DNA from: Primulina eburnea
Taxonomy: Eukaryota; Streptophyta; Magnoliopsida; Lamiales; Gesneriaceae
Direction of reading: 5' to 3'
DNA length: 64,000 nucleotides
NCBI RefSeq assembly: GCF_022965805.1
Contig: NC_133102.1
Coordinates: forward strand, 8,006,885-8,070,884
Part shown: in pieces, positions 35,467 through 46,328 of the stretch
Layout of the letters: the number at the start of each line of letters is the position of its first letter
Position numbering within the stretch: position 1 is the stretch's first letter
Made by a program: the position numbers and the translations under genes
Notes under the pieces: generated by a model
Seen by the model: the letters and a program-made list of their open reading frames with translations, nothing else
Database searches by the model: none
Told to the model about the DNA's origin: nothing

Positions 35467-36439
35467 TGATAGGATCGGTTGTCGTAACAAGAGTGTTTAG
35501 AAGGGGGGAGGGTTGAATAAACACTTACACTTAAAGTTGTTCTTTAAGAATATTTGAGTTCAGTTTAGTGACAAACTGAATCTCGGAATCTTGTTGGTCA
35601 ATAACAATCAGTTAAACTAGAGTAGTTGCGGAAAGTAACTGACTGAAAGATAGAATACGAAACTGAAAGAAATATGCAAGAGTTGTTTCTGGATGTTCGG
35701 AGAATTTAATTACTCCTACTTCACCCCTTCTATCACAAGGATAGGATATTCACTAAAAGACTTTGATCAAGTACAACACTTGTACAGACCCACTTCAGTT
35801 TGGACTTACAACTGCCAAAACTGAAACTCTTAGTTCTACACAATATTTTCAGTACGTAACTGATATTAGCACAATTGAATCTAACAGCTTTTAGAGAGTG
35901 CTAATAAACTCAGATTATAGCCTTGATTGCTACGAGTAATTCAAGTGAAGGTGAGCTAAGATTTTGACAGAGTAATAGCAAGCTTAAGATTGAGTAATCG
36001 TCTCTTGTGTCTTCTGCTGTTCTTCAGTCATATTTATACTTCTCTTTCAACGGTAACTTTGATATGCATTTGAATTCTAGTATCCGTTGAATGCCACTTC
36101 ATCATTTGTTGGGCAATGTTCTCTTCATTGATTGTCATATGGCGTCTTAATTGTAGTAGCCGAAATACGTTGTTCTATGCTGTAATGATTGAGGTGCGGC
36201 TTTCCATATTCATTTGATGTTTACTATGTCCTTTTGTCGGTTGAATGTTCTTTCCCGAGAATCATTCAGTTGAGATATGTTTTGACTGAAACTTATGCGG
36301 CTGAGTATATTAACTGATCGGTTTCCAATTGATCAGTTTTCTTCATTTGTTCAGCTGGTTTCAGTTGTTAAATATTCAGTTGTCTCATAATTCAGTTAGT
36401 TTCTTCAGTTTGTCAAACTCCAAAATTTGGTTTCCAACA
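35467..36439 (-). repeat. Copia 5' LTR (right copy)
   Basis: 973 bp, same ends as 13972-14943. Carries the TATA box at 36031-36038. Confidence 0.95.
36031..36038 (-). promoter_or_regulatory. TATA box in copia 5' LTR
   Basis: Minus strand TATAAATA about 400 bp into the LTR, a normal U3 position. Confidence 0.65.
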
Positions 36440-36846
36440 GTATTTAACAGCCAACATTTCACACACAACGTCTCGAGATTTCTCATTCGTTATATTTTCT
36501 CTGTCTCCAGGTGAATCACAGGTTTTCGTTCGTATATAACTGCTTCGACGCCTATTTTGAATGATCATTCGGCCTCCATCTAAATCCATGAAATGAATAT
36601 ATTGGAATTTATGGTAGAAGATCTCCATTGTAAAATGGTAATATGTAATAGTTAGTCCCACACAGTAATTACTAGGATGGTATAACTTTTGTGGAGTGAA
36701 GCGGAATACTAACTTAATGCATGCGAACATATGTAGTTGATCGTGTAAAGATTCACTTGTAATGACATCCACCCAGTGGGACTGGGACACAATAGAATGG
36801 TACAATACCCAATCTTAGTGCATCGTAGATGTGGGGTGTCCGACTA
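36440..36846 (+). repeat. Segmental duplication copy 1, right part
   Basis: Matches 60208-60616 (shared CACACAACGTCTCGAGATTT, GGTACAATACCCAATC and GATGTGGGGTGTCCGACTA). Begins with the right GTATT target duplication and ends exactly where CACTACAGG of the CACTA element starts. Confidence 0.92.
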
Positions 36847-36859
36847 CACTACAGGAATA

Positions 36860-37420
36860 AATGCTTTTGGTGACATTCATAAATGTCATCATATTCAATA
36901 TTTAGTGACATTTAAGTTTTAGTGACACCTCCAACAAATGTCGTCTATTCCAATGTCGTCTTAAACTTCCTGACATTTTTCAATGTCATTATAAGACGTT
37001 AATGACAACGTCATACGTGTTACTAATTATTTATATAATGACAATTTTAAATGTCAGGTAAAATCATGTTTTTAAGACATTTATACATGTCTGCTTTTAT
37101 AGAAATAATGACAAATTTATATGTCAGGTGACATAATTTATAATGACAACTAAAAGTGTCGTGTATATTATTTATAGTGACAATAAAAAATGTCACTAAT
37201 GATATGTTATAAGGTTAATTTAAAATGTCTCATTATGTAATCTGTAATGACACTTACAAATGTCTTCTATACTAGTATATAAGGATATTGAAAATTGTCA
37301 TTAATAGTTGTTTATAATGACTTTTTGAAATGTCTCCATATGAGTTTTACAATGAAATTTTTTATGTACATGATTTAATGTTCTATTGTGACATAAAAAA
37401 TGTCATATTTTATGAAATGC
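36860..37420. repeat. CACTA subterminal repeats
   Basis: More than 20 TGACA / TGTC(A) words, many paired as TGACA(N)8-12AATGTC, in about 560 bp next to the terminus. In En/Spm such motifs bind the TNPA protein; here this is inferred from position and form. Confidence 0.8.
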
Positions 37421-39371
37421 CATCGATTTTCAATATTTTCATGATATAATATTCAAGGGTATAACAAATTAACATAAATACAAATACAAAATTTTAAAAT
37501 AGAAATTTGCTAATCAATAATTGTCATTAATTTTGCAATCATTAATGTATAAGACTGACAAATTTGTTATCTCGAAAAACATCTATATCACAACAAATGT
37601 ACCAAATATATTTAGTTTAAGAACTAACAAACAATTAAGTCTTCTAAAGCAAAACATAAGCAAACTTGTGACGCATCTTCATTTTTCAACCATCTCATCT
37701 TAATCAAAATCCAATATTCTTTCACCTACAATAAAAATTCAAATATTTGTATGAATGAAATAAAATTAAAGAAACACAAAATAAAGAGATTAAAATTTAA
37801 TTCCAACTAGTGAATATCATACCAAATGATAAACTGGAAAATTATTATTTATCCAAATGCACCTAGTAGAAATCTTCATCATTAACTGTCAACTGCAAAT
37901 ATAATTGATATTGGTTTAAAAATATACTAACATGACGGACATAATAATAAATACTAGTTAATTTAAAAGTTGAATATCATACCAAATGACAAGGCCAAGG
38001 TATCATTCCTCTAAGTGTATCCCCAACCTTTTGTAAAAGATCATATGGCCTAATCAAACTCTCTTCCCGTTCTAGGACAACTAGAACTTGTATTTCACAC
38101 TAATTTGGTCCCAACAGTCTGTCTTCCTACTTCGGTATTTGGATCCATGCTACGAACCACTCCTTTTGCCACAATTTTCGTCGAATCAAATAGACTTTTT
38201 ATTGAGACAGAACATCCAATCTACGTGAAAGTGCAAAAGAGAAAGTTTTGATAAAAACAATTATAAAGTATAATCATCAACAACCATTATGCTAATGAGT
38301 ATGTCCAGCTAGCCAGAAAACAAAAAAACATAAAGAAACATCATTCAAATTAGTTAACTCATGACCGCAAATATACATGTAATATATATTCTCAACCAAA
38401 ATATACTATCTAAATCAATAAATGGCTAACTCGAGATAATTATAAGCTCACACAAAACATAGCTTACAAAAAAGCAAACTCCAACTCATTATGCCACATC
38501 AAATAATAAATAATATCAAGGTTATAAAATTCTGCGATATCATCTCAAATTCATCTAAACTTGAGGCCTGATTCTAGCAGCTAAGAACACATATATGCAC
38601 AACTTCAAGAATTTAACATAAGACAGTCAAGAAGAGCATTGATCATGAAAGAAAAGTACTAATTTTACAATGACTGTGATTCTAGTTATCGGAAATCAGA
38701 AATTACTTCTAGCATTAATGCAAATATATCAGCTCGTGTAACATTCAGGCATAAGCTAAATCAGAAATCCTTCCAGCAGTAATGCAAATATATAATGCCC
38801 CTCACATGCCTCATTCTTACACTGCCATACCTACTATTTTTCACTTTGTAAGACAAGTAAATCGTAATCCACATGTTGCAGTGCCGTAGTTTACCTAATA
38901 GCTTAACACTCACGCAAAACACTTTCACGAGCAACATATCATCAGACATCACCCAACATCTACTGCGAGATTGATGAATGAGTAACGCCCCCAAGCACAC
39001 AATTTCTGAGGTACACGATTGAGGTGATTAAAAAATTGATGCCAGTATGAAATGAAACAACGGAACAACTAGATGATGAAATTAGAGCAAACTATCCAGA
39101 AAAGTTAAACAATATGGAACACAAATTAAACACATTCAAACTGTACTAAAGACCAGTTTCTTCCATACCATTTTTTACTCACTAATCTTTCAAAGAAGAA
39201 TCCTATCAGACTATGTATTGAATAGGCGTGCCTAGGTTAAGCGCAATTTTTTTTAAATAGGCCCGCATAGGCGCGCCAGGCCAACTAGATGATCTAACGT
39301 ATATTCTTAAACCAAAAAGCCAATGCTGAATCAATAAAGTACTAACTCAATATAATAATAAAGTAATAAAA
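37421..39371. other. CACTA internal noncoding region
   Basis: About 1.9 kb of AT-rich sequence between the subterminal repeats and the 3' end of the TNPA-like gene. No supported frame or repeat boundary. Confidence 0.5.
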
Positions 39372-42335
39372 CTAGAAAAAAGACTTTACCCTTGGAGATA
39401 ATGGGCTACTAGAGGATGTTGTGTGTTGTATATTGTTGTAATTTGAACCAAAGTTTTGGTTTGGTTGATTGCAAATGTTTGATTCTAACATTGCAATGTG
39501 TTGGCCTTGTTTTCTAATTTGCTCATCCATTTTTGCTAACTTTGTCTTTTGCTCCATCACTATTCGATTGCATGTACTACGGCTTGGAACTTCTCCCCAT
39601 AAATCAGATGGGTTAACACCATCACCAATCATAAGCACTCGGCTTGATCTATCTGGTCCAATGATTTGAGCAAATACGTCATTTTGACCAATTTGATCAT
39701 CCTCATCTTCAGGAAGTTAATTTTCTAGTTCTTTCATTGCATCCTTCACCAAAAAATCAAAATCCATAATTTATTCATAATGATTATGAAAACAAATATC
39801 TTTGAAAGTAATCTAGTTGAAGTTTATAAAACAACTTACCAATTTTTCTGCCACAATGTTGCCTGAGGGACTTCCATTAGCATGAGTGAAACAGGCATGA
39901 AATAATTCAACTCTTGATGGAGGTCGCCCTTTTTCTTTTTTCTAATATGTAATTGGTTAAAAGTTTGTAGATTCTAATGCATGTAGAATTATAAGATTAA
40001 TAAGATAAATTACCAATTTTTGTTGCACTTGAGCGAAAGATCTTCTTCCAGTTGTCTGATTCATTATCTTTTGGTTCCGAGCAATCTTATTTTTTTCACT
40101 GCTCTCCTAATACATTAAATTCAACTTGGTACACAAGACAAATGTCTACATGAACATTTTTCTAAACATATAAAATATTGTATACCTTTGATTTTTCTGA
40201 GTTCCACTGAGCAACTAGTTTCACATATTGTTCTACAAAAGCTCTTTTATCTCTTTCTTCAAGAAGAACTTGCATTGGCAACTCAGGATCATAATACTTC
40301 TTTTTAGTTCTGACTTCCCGTTTCTCCATTTTTTTGCTATTGAACGTAGCGTCCAACTTTCTGTTCCAGGAGGAAGGTCGTACTTTTCCTACAAAGGCAT
40401 TTAGACAATTTACCATCATAGTAAAAAATTATTTAATAATAAAATTATTCAATAACATTTCAATTATCTTTATAACATCTAGTATTTTTTTCTTACTATC
40501 CAGGGGCATTTTATGCAAATCTTCCACGTCAATCGGACAAAATTTACCATTTCTTGCCAAAGTACCCAAAAAATCAGTAAATTTATTTCTTCTTGATCCA
40601 ATAGGACGTCCCATATCATCACATCGAATCTTAATACGTGGCAGCGTGCTAGGTCTACCCCAAATTTCTTTCATAAATGTAGGGCCTCTAGTTTTCTTCT
40701 CAGCGTCAAGAGATTCACTTTCGCTATCTACATCTAGATGCAAAAAAGAGAAATAAATGATTGAATAAATAAAGTGAAATGAGTTATTACATTTTTCGTA
40801 TAGGTTACCTTGATCAGATTCTTCGTCCATAAAATCACTTTGAACATGTGGGTTATTGTTGAATGTGATCCTAGAAGTCAAACATGTATGTTTTTTATAT
40901 GGATAAATAAAGGATGAAGTAAGTATTATAACAAGTTATATCTAAATGTAATCATCGGAACTAAAAAACTATAATTTCATGTCTTTCTATATCTTAATTT
41001 TTAAGATGTTACCTTGTAATTCAATGTCATTTTGATTTGAAGCTTCGTCTATTTGGTTTCTTGATGCACCTTGAATGTTTTGACAATCTGCACAAGCATT
41101 ATTTCAACAAAATATATGCAAATTGAGTTTATAATTATAAATAAGATGCTACCTCTTTCTTTTGAATTTCGAGTTGTGTGATTGTCAATCAAAATCAGTG
41201 GTTGAGTAGTTGTCTCATCTTGAAGTTGAAAATGAGTTTTTCCAACATTTTTATTTTTAAGAGCCATTCCTATCAAAAGCAAGTTATATAAGATAAATAA
41301 AGCATTAATAATCATTATACCGAATTATATCAAAATTTAATCTTTTGAAATAAAAAATTCTTAAGTTTCATATATTTTTATATATCATACCTTGTACATC
41401 ATTGTGTTGCTGCTTTGAAACTTTATCCTTTTGGTTATTTGGCATATCTTGTATGTTTTGACATTCTGCACAAGTATCGACTCCACCAAAATATAAGCAA
41501 GTTAAGTTTTAATTATAAGCAACAAAGTTCTAATATTTTTCTCTAGCTACCATGTTATTACCAAGTTCTCTTGCAAGACTGACTTGAACAAAGTATACAA
41601 CATTCATACAAATGCAAAAGGTCAAATAAGAGTTATAAAGCAACAAACAGATTGTTTTTGTGTAAAATGCGATGATACCTCTTTTGTTTGAATTTCGAGT
41701 TGCATGATTGGCAGATATAATACGTGGTTGTGTATCTTCCTCATCTCGAAGTTGAAAATGAGATTTTCCAACAAATTTACTCTTACGAGTCATTCCTATC
41801 AAAAGAAAATGTTAAAAATTACAAATGCTTTTATATAGAATAAATAAAACATGAAGTAAGCATTATACATATCTAAACTTAATCGTTTCAAATAAAATGC
41901 TATAAGTTTCATATCTTTTTATATTTAATACCTTGTAAATCATTGTGTTGGTGCTTTGAAACTCCATCCATTTGGTTATTCAACATACCTTGTATGTTTT
42001 GAACTTCTGCACAAGTTTTGATACCACCAAAATATAAGTAAGTTGAGTTTTTAATTATAAACAAGAAAATGCTAACCTTTTCCGCTATCATTCATGCTAC
42101 CGAGTTCTCTTGCAAGACCAACTTGAACAAAGTACATAAAATTCAGACAAAATCAAAAGGTCCAATAATAGTAATACAAAATCAGCAAACATATCCTTGA
42201 TGTATAAAGTTACATGCTACCTTTTTTTGAACTTCGAGCTGCGTGATTGGCAATCATAATTCGAGATTGTGTATTTGCCTTATCTTGATGTTGAAAATGA
42301 GGTTTTCCAACAGTTTTACCTTCACTAGCCATTCC
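39372..42335 (-). pseudogene. TNPA-like gene of the CACTA element (Ptta/En/Spm transposase family)
   Basis: Multi-exon gene read leftward with clear GT/AG borders. N-terminal small exons begin M..K.VGK.HFQ..D and are present three times (42335-42220, 41795-41680, 41270-41150). A central exon at 40750-40500 (GPTFMKEIWGRPSTLPRIKI, GRPIGSRRNKFTDFLGTLAR) is followed by 40400-40186 (KVRPSSWNRKLDATF, then WNSEKSK), 40110-40021 (NQTTGRRSFAQVQQKL), 39943-39838 (GRPPSRVELFHACFTHANG) and a last exon with a coiled coil (TKLAKMDEQIRKQGQHIAML). These are hallmarks of the plant transposase_24 family, the DNA-binding accessory protein of CACTA transposition. A TAA in the last exon (about 39718) probably breaks it. 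Confidence 0.8.
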
Positions 42336-42345
42336 TGTCAAAAGC
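41012..42345 (-). repeat. Triplicated two-exon block in the TNPA-like gene
   Basis: Three tandem blocks, each with an exon of the VGK.HFQ..D..TQ.. type and an exon whose + strand copy reads CCTTGTA[ACT]ATCA.TGT... (41012, 41392, 41931). Period about 540 bp between the two right blocks and 380 bp for the left one, which lacks the middle GTTCTCTTGCAAGAC exon. Confidence 0.8.
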
Positions 42346-42550
42346 AAGAGCCACAGCTTGAAGATAAAAAAAGTTAGTTATATCCTTTGATATGATAAAT
42401 AAAAGATCCATAGTGAAAAATGAAATTAAAATATATACTGTTATTATTATTCTAGTATCCAGCAAACCTACTAGTTTCACTTTATATCATATTAACTAAA
42501 CATAAAAAATTATATATGCAAGAAAAAATCTCATCATTAACTAAATCTCA

Positions 42551-45500
42551 TCATGCATCAACAACAATTTCAACTCCTGCAACATCATCCCGAACCCAAA
42601 CGACTTCTTCATGTTCATTCTCGTCTTCAGGATAACAAATAAAACTTTGAAGATATGTATCAACATCTGCCAGAGGTTGCATTTTATACTTTGCTCGTGC
42701 ATCGGTGGTGATAATTACATGCCAATTACAATCAACTGGATCTTCCACATAAAAAGCTTGCATGGCTTGGGATGCTAATATATAAGGCTCGTTGTGACGC
42801 TTCACATTTGTAAAATTGACCAACATAAAACCATCATCATCCAGTTTTAGTCGTTTGCCTTTGGAGACCCAATCACATTCAAATAAAACAACTCTTCGAC
42901 CTCCCTCATACTCTAACTCAATCACATTTTGCAAAATCCCGTAATAATCAAGTTCACTTGATACTGGATTCTGATCTCTTATACTCGAATAACTTGAAGT
43001 GGTAGCCCGAACAATTACACCACAATTCTGAGTTTTTCTCTTGCGTTCCACTTCTTTTGTATGAAGCCTAAATCCATTGGAAATGAATTTTTCATATCGT
43101 ATCCCTATGAAATTTGGGCCTCTGGCGAGTGATTTCAAATCATTTGATATTGGATCATCTTGTGAAGGATTTGTATTTTCAATCTATCACACAAGGAAAA
43201 ATTAATAAATTATGTATAAAAATCATAATATATAACCTTAATGAGAATTACAACAACAACTTACATGTGTGGCAAACCAAGAGGCAAAAGACTCACTGTG
43301 CATACGTTCAATTTGGTGTGGTGGAAGACCTGAATGAGTAAGATTCAAAATCTGACGGTGTTCACTGCAAATTAAGAACGGTGATTTGATAAACAATGAT
43401 GATTATATATTTAAACACAATGAAATATATAATCACATACTCTATATACGATTGTACTTGATGACAGTTGAATAACACGTATTGATGTGCCTTCTTCAAT
43501 GTCTTGTCATCAAACTTAGTTGCAATGGCCTTTCCAAGTGCATAACCAGAGGCCGTAAACACATCCAATGTGAATGTTGAGCCGATAGTTGTCTCATCAT
43601 TTCTTGTTGATTGATTGAATTTTGTCTCTACATAATCAGTTAAATAAAGAGAACAGAATGTCAAACATTCCTCAGCCAAATACCCTTCAGCAATAGATCC
43701 TTCTGGCCTACTTCTATTTCGAACATACGACTTCAATGTCCCCAAGTACCTTATACCAAAAACATAAATTTTTTATTATTTATTGAAAATAATAATTTAA
43801 ATAAAACAATATCAATAATATTTGTTTTTACCTTTCAATTGGATACATCCAACGATAGTAAACTGGTCCAGCAAGTTTTATTTCAGTAGCCAAATGTACA
43901 GTCAAATGAATCATTATGTCAAAAAATGAGGGAGGAAAAATCTTCTCTAATGACAGAGGATCACCGCAATTTCTTTCCTTAGACGAACCACATCAGTAGG
44001 AGAAATTACTTTACAACATAGCTCTCTGAAATACCTACTCAATCTAATCAAAGGAGTCCGAACTGATTTAGACAAAGTTCTACGTAGTGCCACTGACAAC
44101 AACTGCTGCATCAAAATATGGTTGTCATGGCTTTTTAGACAAATTAATTTTGTCGGTTTCATTTGAACACACCGTGAAATGTTAGAAGCATAGCCATCTG
44201 GAACTTTAACTTTTTTCAAAACCTTGCAAAATGTGCCCTTCTCATTTTTGCCCATTGAATAACATGCTGGAGGCAGATAAACTCTACTTGGTCCTTTCTC
44301 AATAGGATGAAGTTCTGATCTTATTCCAATTTCTTGCAAATCAAGACGTGATTTAATATTATCTTTTGCTTTCCCTTCCATATTCAGCAGTGTCCCACAA
44401 ATTGATTCGCACACATTCTTCTCAATATGCATAAAATCAAGATTGTGGCATACCACATTATCTTTCCAATATGGTAAATCGAAGAAAATACTCAACTTTT
44501 TCCAATTGAATGGTAGTCCTGGATTATCATCAACTGTTTTTCCAAATTCAAATTAAAATTTTTCAACTCGTTGATCACTGAGTCTCCCAAAAGTATGGGT
44601 GATGGTCTTCCATACTCTTCTGTGCCATCAAAATGTTGAGCATCTTTGCGAAACTCATGATCACCATTCAAAAATTTGCGATGACCCATATAACAATAAA
44701 TTTTTTTCCATTTTTTAAACATCGTGAATGTGTAAATTTGTGGCACACTGGGCATGCAAATTTACCTTTGGTGCTCCATCCAGATAGGGTTGCATATCCA
44801 GGAAAATCACTTATAGTCACTAATGATGCGGCATTCAATTGAAAATTCTGCTTGGTTGATGCATCATATGTCTCCACTCCTACCTCCCAGAAATCCTTCA
44901 AATCTGCAACAAGGGGCTGCAAGTAGATGTCGATGTTATTTCCAGGAGAAGATGGACCAGGTATTAGCAATGATAATATAAAGTATGGTTGTTTCATACA
45001 CATCCATGGTGGAAGATTATAAGGCACTAAAATGACTGGCCACGTACTATGCGCCACACTCATATTTTTGAATGGATTAAATCCATCTGAAGCTAATCCT
45101 AGCCTTATGTTTCGGGGATCCTTTGCGAATTCAGGGTGGTTATGGTCAAATGTTTGCCAAGCTGGGGAATCAGCTGGGTGTCGCATGTAACCGTCTTTCG
45201 TGCGAGATTCAGAATGCCATCTCATATGGACTGCCGTTTTGCAAGACATGAACAAACGTTGTAACCTAGGCTTTATAGGAAAATACCATAAAACCTTGCG
45301 TGCAACTTTCCTCTTGTCGCCAATAGGATCATTTTCAGATGTTTCCCATCTAGGCTCGTTGCATGTTTTGCATCGAACTCGTTCTTCGTCCAACCTCCAG
45401 TATAAAGTGCAATCATTAGGACAAGCATCGATCTTTTCATAACCAAGTCCTAATTGCTTCATCAATTTCTCTGCTTCATAGTATGACTTTGGTAAATCTT

Positions 45501-46068
45501 TCATGGCATTTGGAAATGCTTCTCTCAACAAATCCAAAAGCATATCGAAGATTTTATTGGTAATTTTTCCAAGACATTTTAAGTGAAGCAAGCGAATGAT
45601 GAATGAAAGTTTTGAGAATTTCTTACATCCGGGATATAACTCTTTTTTTGAATCATCAATTAGTTTATAGAATTTCTCGGCCTCTCCGATTGGAATCTCT
45701 TTATCCTTTTCAAATCCTGTTGTATTGATCGTATCACCATAGTTTTGTGGGACCCCAAAAGCATCGTGAACTAATCCCTCCATATCATCTACATCATCAC
45801 GAGATGGAACAGAACTAGATATTGAAGATGCACTACATGATATCTCTCCATGAGCCACCCAGTGAGTATAACCTTTGATAAATCCATCAACCGTCAAATG
45901 ATCACAAGCATCCTCTCTTGAAACACATATGCCAATCTTACATCTTGCACAAAGACATGCAATCATTCCATTTATGTTTGCATTAGAAAATGCAAAATCT
46001 AAGAAACCCTCAAGTCCTTTCCTGTATTCCTTGGTTTGTCTCGGCAAAAGCATCCAACTTTTATCCAT
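42551..46068 (-). pseudogene. TNP2-like CACTA transposase
   Basis: Start at the ATG at 46068 (MDKSWMLLPRQTKEY). Order: Transpos_assoc domain with Cys/His motif (CLCARCKIGICVSREDACDHL), linker, Transposase_21 core (TLYWRLDEERVRCKTC, MRWHSESRTKDGYMRHPADSPAW, LGLASDGFNPF, YNLPPWMCMK, GVETYDA, FPGYATLSGW, CPVCH), then after a frameshift near 44715 YMGHRKFL..GHEFR-type sequence, and after another LPYWKDNVVCHNLDFMHIEKNV. DUF4218 follows (FPPSFFDIMIHLTVHLATEI ... YPIER|YLGTLKSYVRNRSRPEGS), split by an intron with clean GT/AG ends at 43750-43831. A short exon (QIERMHSESFASWF) lies at 43375-43264 and DUF4216 at 43183-42551. At least three frameshifts in the first long exon make it inactive. It would be the catalytic transposase that binds and cuts element ends. 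Confidence 0.9.
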
Positions 46069-46216
46069 CACAATTCTGGTAAAAAGATCTATTTAATTAT
46101 CTATCAAATTATTTTAAGAATATTTATAATTATTTTAAAAAAATAATATTGTAATTATTAATAAACTTTATTTAACATTAACATTCAAAATATTATCGCT
46201 ATTTTAATTTTTCACT

Positions 46217-46303
46217 ATTATTATATTTATTTATTAACAAAATGATTTGTCTTTTTTTATAGAAAAAATCCCTCGTGCTTCTTGCCTGGAACAGGTAATT
46301 AAT
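46217..46303 (+). repeat. Segmental duplication copy 2, first piece
   Basis: Matches 11180-11262, including CCCTCGTGCTTCTTGCCTGG. Ends with GTAATTAAT, the left target duplication of the MITE that follows. Confidence 0.88.
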
Positions 46304-46328
46304 GGTTCGTTCGATGCTACATGTGGGG

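Larger units (their letters stand above)
13972..36439 (-). mobile_element. Ty1/copia element (Sirevirus-like), interrupted by gypsy1
   Basis: Complete structure on the minus strand: 5' LTR 35467-36439, primer-binding site 35453-35464, decayed gag (35406-33478) and pol (33470-19620), post-pol region with extra ORFs, polypurine tract 14944-14957, 3' LTR 13972-14943. Perfect target duplication GTATT at 13967-13971 and 36440-36444. The empty site is present in the other duplication copy at about 60207 (ATGATATTTAACAGCC). Without the nested gypsy1 it is about 11.9 kb, large for copia but normal for Sirevirus-like elements. Confidence 0.95.
36847..46216 (-). mobile_element. CACTA (En/Spm) transposon, right end missing
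   Basis: The left end is the canonical terminus CACTACAGGAATAAATG, inserted after GACTA, a point that is uninterrupted in duplication copy 2 (60612-60616). Subterminal repeats, a TNPA-like and a TNP2-like gene follow. Genes point left, so 36847 is the 3' end. No matching TGTAGTG terminus exists before duplication copy 2 begins at about 46217 (the TGTAGTG at 46329 is the gypsy2 LTR start). The 5' end was therefore lost at the duplication boundary, and the element cannot move by itself. Confidence 0.88.

Noticed and set aside
39241..39300. GC-richer patch with GGCGCGCC-like words inside the CACTA element
   Set aside because: Short and without inverted or direct flanks; no basis to call an inserted element.
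44633..44842. Small + strand frames within the TNP2 region
   Set aside because: Antisense shadows of the transposase coding sequence.
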